A DNA stretch of 64,000 nt. It comes from Labrenzia sp. R4_2 (GTDB taxonomy: Bacteria; Pseudomonadota; Alphaproteobacteria; Rhizobiales; Stappiaceae). The translations under genes and the position numbers were made by a program. Shown piece by piece: positions 61,112 to 64,000 of the stretch. Where the stretch lies: assembly GCF_017743865.1 (NCBI RefSeq), contig NZ_JAGHRJ010000002.1:434001-498000 (forward strand). Reading direction: 5' to 3'. The notes beneath the pieces were generated by a model, which worked only from the letters and a program-made list of their open reading frames with translations, had not been told where the DNA came from and ran no database searches. Position 1 is the first letter of the stretch; every line of letters starts with the position of its first letter.

Positions 61112-63847
61112 ATGAACGTCGTCATTGTGGAATCGCCGGCGAAAGCCAAGACGATCAACAAGTATTTGGGCTCGGATTATACCGTTCTGGCCTCTTATGG
61201 TCATGTGCGGGATCTGCCCCCCAAAGACGGTTCGGTCAAACCCGACGAAGACTTCGCCATGAGCTGGCAGATCGACAGCAAGTCGCAGAAGCGGCTGAGC
61301 GAAATCGCCAGTGCGGTCAAGGATGCCGACCGCCTCATTCTCGCAACAGACCCCGACCGCGAAGGGGAAGCGATTTCGTGGCACGTGCTGGAAGTTCTTC
61401 AGAAAAAGCGTGTTCTAAAGGACAAACAGATCGAGCGTGTGGTGTTCAACGCGATCACCAAGAAGGCAATCCTTGAGGCGATGGACAATCCGCGCCAGCT
61501 GGACACACCGCTTGTCGACGCTTACCTCGCCCGTCGTGCGCTCGACTATCTGGTCGGCTTTACCTTGTCTCCTGTTCTGTGGCGCAAGCTGCCGGGCGCC
61601 CGTTCTGCCGGCCGTGTGCAGTCTGTGGCGCTGCGCCTCATCTGCGACCGGGAAATGGAGATCGAAACATTCAACCCGCAGGAATACTGGTCGATCTTCG
61701 CCGGCATGAAAACGCCGGCCGGCGACGTGTTCCAGGCGGGCCTCACCGGCTTTGACGGCAAGAAGATTGGCCGCCTCGACATCAAGACGGGCGACGAAGC
61801 CGGCGCCATCAAGACGATGCTGGAAAGCGCCAGCTTCAAGGTCGACAGCGTTGCCTCCAAACCGGCCAAGCGAAATCCGGCAGCGCCCTTTACCACCTCG
61901 ACCCTGCAACAGGAAGCGTCCCGCAAGCTTGGCTTCTCCGCTTCGCGCACCATGCAGGTGGCTCAAAAGCTCTACGAAGGCATTTCCATCGGCGGCGAGA
62001 CGTCGGGCCTCATCACCTACATGCGTACCGACGGCGTCTCGATTGCAGGTGAAGCGATTGCCGCGGCCCGCTCAGTCATCGGACAGGATTTTGGGGACAA
62101 ATACGTTCCGGAAAAGCCACGCGCCTACTCCTCCAAGGCCAAGAACGCGCAAGAAGCCCACGAGGCGATCCGCCCGACCGACCTGGCCCGCCGCCCGAAA
62201 GAGGTCGCGGCGTTCCTCGACCAGGATCAGGCCAAGCTCTATGAGCTGATCTGGAAGCGGACCATGGCCTCCCAAATGGAATCGGCCGTTCTTGAGCGCA
62301 CCACGATTGAAATTCTCGCAGACGGCTCCGGCAAACGGGCAAATCTGCGCGCAACCGGCTCGGTTGTCCGCTTCGACGGTTTCCTGGCGCTTTATCAGGA
62401 AAGCCGAGACGATGATGATGACGAAGGCTCCAAGCGCTTGCCGGCTGTTGATCAGGGCGCGGCGCTGACCGCGACTTCCGTTGACGGTACCGCAGAGCCG
62501 ATTGAATCCTCTCAGCACTTCACCACCCCGCCGCCGCGCTACACCGAGGCGAGCCTGGTGAAAAAGATGGAAGAGCTCGGCATTGGCCGCCCGTCCACCT
62601 ATGCCTCAACGCTGCAAACCCTGCGCGACCGGGAGTATGTTGAACTAGAGAAAAAGCAGCTGGTGCCGCAGGACAAGGGCCGGATTGTCACCGCCTTCCT
62701 GGAAAGCTTCTTCCAGCGCTACATCGAGTTTGATTTCACCGCGAGCCTGGAAGAACAGCTCGACAAGATTTCCGCAGGCGAATTGTCTTGGCTGGATGTC
62801 TTGAAAGACTTCTGGACGGCCTTCTCCGGCTCCGTTGACGAGATCAAGGATCTACGCGTTGCGGAAGTCATCGATGCACTGAATGAACTGCTCGGGCCCC
62901 ACATCTTCCCGGAAAAGGAAGACGGCTCCGATGCCCGCAAGTGCCCTGCCTGTGACACCGGAAGGCTGTCGCTGAAAGTCAGCCGTTGGGGCGCTTTCAT
63001 AGGCTGTGAAAACTATCCGGAATGCGGCTACACCCGCCAGCTCGGCAAGCCGAATGGCGAAGACGGCGAAGCCGATGACGGCCCGAAGGTGTTCGGTGAA
63101 GATCCGGAAACCGGCTTGGAAGTCTCGCTGCGCACCGGCCGCTTTGGTCCATACGTTCAGCTCGGTAATGAAGCCAAGCCGAAACGCTCGTCATTGCCCA
63201 AAGGCTGGTCGGCCGCAGACATGGACCTTGAAAAGGCCTTGCAGCTGCTGTCGCTGCCACGGGAAGTCGGCGAGCATCCGGAAGACGGCAAGATGATCAC
63301 GGCCGGACTTGGACGCTATGGCCCGTTCGTGTTGCATGACGGCACCTATGCGAACCTCTCCTCGCCGGACGAGGTGTTTTCCGTCGGCATCAACCGAGCA
63401 GTCGATGCCCTGGCAGAAAAACGCGCCAAGGGTGGCGGACGCCGGGGTGCTGCGGCAACGCCGCTGAAAGAGCTTGGCGAGCATCCAACCGAAGGCGGAC
63501 CGGTCAACGTCTATGACGGCCGCTATGGGCCTTACGTCAAGCACGGCAAGGTCAATGCGACGCTGCCGAAGGACACCGCTCCGGAAGCGGTGACCATTGA
63601 ACAGGCTGTGGAACTGATCGCGGCCAAGGCGGCCAAGGGCGGCACCAAGAAAAAGGCGGCCGCCAAGAAAACCACGGCGAAAAAGACAACAACCAAAAAG
63701 GCAGCGGCCAAGGACGGTGAGGAAAAGACCACCGCCAAGAAGCCTGCTGCTAAGAAAACGGCAGCCAAGAAGACAACGGCAAAATCCGCGGCCAAGGCCA
63801 AGGTGGACGCATCGTCTGAAGAGGTGCCCTGGGACGATCCCTCTTGA
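61112..63847 (+). CDS. topA: DNA topoisomerase I
   Basis: The 911-residue enzyme that relaxes negative supercoils. The N-terminal TOPRIM region is MNVVIVESPAKAKTINKYL with E7, and DPDREGEAISW; the active tyrosine is Y303 in ITYMRTDGVS. One four-cysteine zinc-finger unit (CPACDTG, then GCENYPECGYTRQL) and Topo_C repeats follow. The last 70 residues form a Lys/Ala/Thr-rich tail (KKKAAAKKTTAKKTTTKKA) like a histone H1 tail. The gene starts 175 bp after dprA and overlaps the RNase R start (TTGA). Confidence 0.96.
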   Translation: MNVVIVESPAKAKTINKYLGSDYTVLASYGHVRDLPPKDGSVKPDEDFAMSWQIDSKSQKRLSEIASAVKDADRLILATDPDREGEAISWHVLEVLQKKRVLKDKQIERVVFNAITKKAILEAMDNPRQLDTPLVDAYLARRALDYLVGFTLSPVLWRKLPGARSAGRVQSVALRLICDREMEIETFNPQEYWSIFAGMKTPAGDVFQAGLTGFDGKKIGRLDIKTGDEAGAIKTMLESASFKVDSVASKPAKRNPAAPFTTSTLQQEASRKLGFSASRTMQVAQKLYEGISIGGETSGLITYMRTDGVSIAGEAIAAARSVIGQDFGDKYVPEKPRAYSSKAKNAQEAHEAIRPTDLARRPKEVAAFLDQDQAKLYELIWKRTMASQMESAVLERTTIEILADGSGKRANLRATGSVVRFDGFLALYQESRDDDDDEGSKRLPAVDQGAALTATSVDGTAEPIESSQHFTTPPPRYTEASLVKKMEELGIGRPSTYASTLQTLRDREYVELEKKQLVPQDKGRIVTAFLESFFQRYIEFDFTASLEEQLDKISAGELSWLDVLKDFWTAFSGSVDEIKDLRVAEVIDALNELLGPHIFPEKEDGSDARKCPACDTGRLSLKVSRWGAFIGCENYPECGYTRQLGKPNGEDGEADDGPKVFGEDPETGLEVSLRTGRFGPYVQLGNEAKPKRSSLPKGWSAADMDLEKALQLLSLPREVGEHPEDGKMITAGLGRYGPFVLHDGTYANLSSPDEVFSVGINRAVDALAEKRAKGGGRRGAAATPLKELGEHPTEGGPVNVYDGRYGPYVKHGKVNATLPKDTAPEAVTIEQAVELIAAKAAKGGTKKKAAAKKTTAKKTTTKKAAAKDGEEKTTAKKPAAKKTAAKKTTAKSAAKAKVDASSEEVPWDDPS

Positions 63848-64000
63848 GCGCCAAACGCATTAACACGCGCAAACACACAAAACGCAAACACGCCAAAGTG
63901 CCAGGTGACATGCCCTCCCGCGAGGACATTCTGGCTTTTGTCGCCGAAAATCCGGGCCGTGCGGGAAAGCGCGAAATCGCCCGCCATTTCGGCATCATCG
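63844..64000 (+). CDS. rnr: Ribonuclease R, N-terminus (runs off window)
   Basis: The 3'-to-5' exoribonuclease RNase R. The visible part, SAKRINTRKHTKRKHAKVPG followed by MPSREDILAFVAENPGR and AGKREIARHFGII, matches the N-terminal helix-turn-helix leader of alphaproteobacterial RNase R. The frame starts at TTG (63844), overlapping the topA stop; an ATG at 63910 is an alternative with AGGTG nearby. The order topA-rnr is typical of Rhizobiales. Confidence 0.85.
   Translation, partial: MSAKRINTRKHTKRKHAKVPGDMPSREDILAFVAENPGRAGKREIARHFGII

Noticed and set aside
1..64000. tRNA, rRNA, CRISPR or prophage features
   Set aside because: No cloverleaf-like sequence, no repeat-spacer array and no phage or transposase genes were recognised by eye. 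A covariance-model search would be decisive for small RNAs.

Overview
The window looks like chromosomal DNA of a marine-type alphaproteobacterium of the order Hyphomicrobiales (Rhizobiales), most likely the Stappiaceae/Roseibium-Labrenzia group. The clues are the fused anthranilate synthase trpE(G) behind a Trp-codon leader peptide, the block pyrB-pyrC'-plsY-dprA-topA-rnr, a degenerate PyrC next to pyrB, a TRAP transporter, and short GC-rich palindromic repeats between genes. The genus is inferred from gene content, not from a marker gene. I saw no tRNA, rRNA, CRISPR array, IS element or prophage.

Layout. 1-4.2 kb: the end of a TRAP transporter operon (minus strand), a secreted DUF6134 protein, a Prx5-type peroxiredoxin and an orphan BMP-family binding protein. 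4.4-11.1 kb: a complete cytochrome bd operon read leftwards as cydD-cydC-cydA-cydB-cydX, with the 39-residue CydX at its end. 11.3-20.8 kb: housekeeping metabolism and regulators (mmsA with a divergent LysR gene, thiE, pirin, an aldolase/ROK kinase pair, an EamA exporter facing a MarR gene, an FKBP-rhodanese fusion). 20.8-27.8 kb: 8-oxoguanine deaminase, the transhydrogenase SthA, a periplasmic binding protein, and trpL/attenuator/trpE(G). 27.8-39.4 kb: a signalling-rich stretch with a soluble chemoreceptor plus PAS protein, a caspase-fold protein lacking its catalytic dyad, an Amt-PAS-GGDEF-EAL fusion, and a tandem pair of membrane GGDEF proteins, one of them degenerate. 39.5-41.5 kb: an old-yellow-enzyme reductase and its TetR regulator, with three copies of one operator motif. 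41.5-52.6 kb: envelope and signalling proteins (Leu/Ile/Val-type binding protein, SH3b protein, MltB-like transglycosylase, SMR transporter, membrane-anchored winged-helix protein, cupin, metallo-hydrolase, Cache-GGDEF-EAL, an RTX protein with three DUF5648 repeats). 52.7-64 kb: ruvX, an AEC transporter, aidB, pyrB-pyrC', a PrxQ-like peroxiredoxin, plsY-dprA, topA and the start of rnr.

How the parts work together. The best-supported regulatory circuits are trp attenuation, the TetR/OYE switch, the divergent MarR/EamA switch and the bd-oxidase operon, which carries both the structural subunits and the CydDC exporter needed to assemble them. Four GGDEF-family proteins lie within about 20 kb, so cyclic-di-GMP turnover linked to ammonium and to an extracellular ligand is a theme. 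I did not find one clear new multi-gene system. The most unusual items are single proteins (Amt-c-di-GMP fusion, pseudo-caspase, FKBP-rhodanese fusion, RTX-DUF5648 protein) and well-preserved cis-regulatory sequences.
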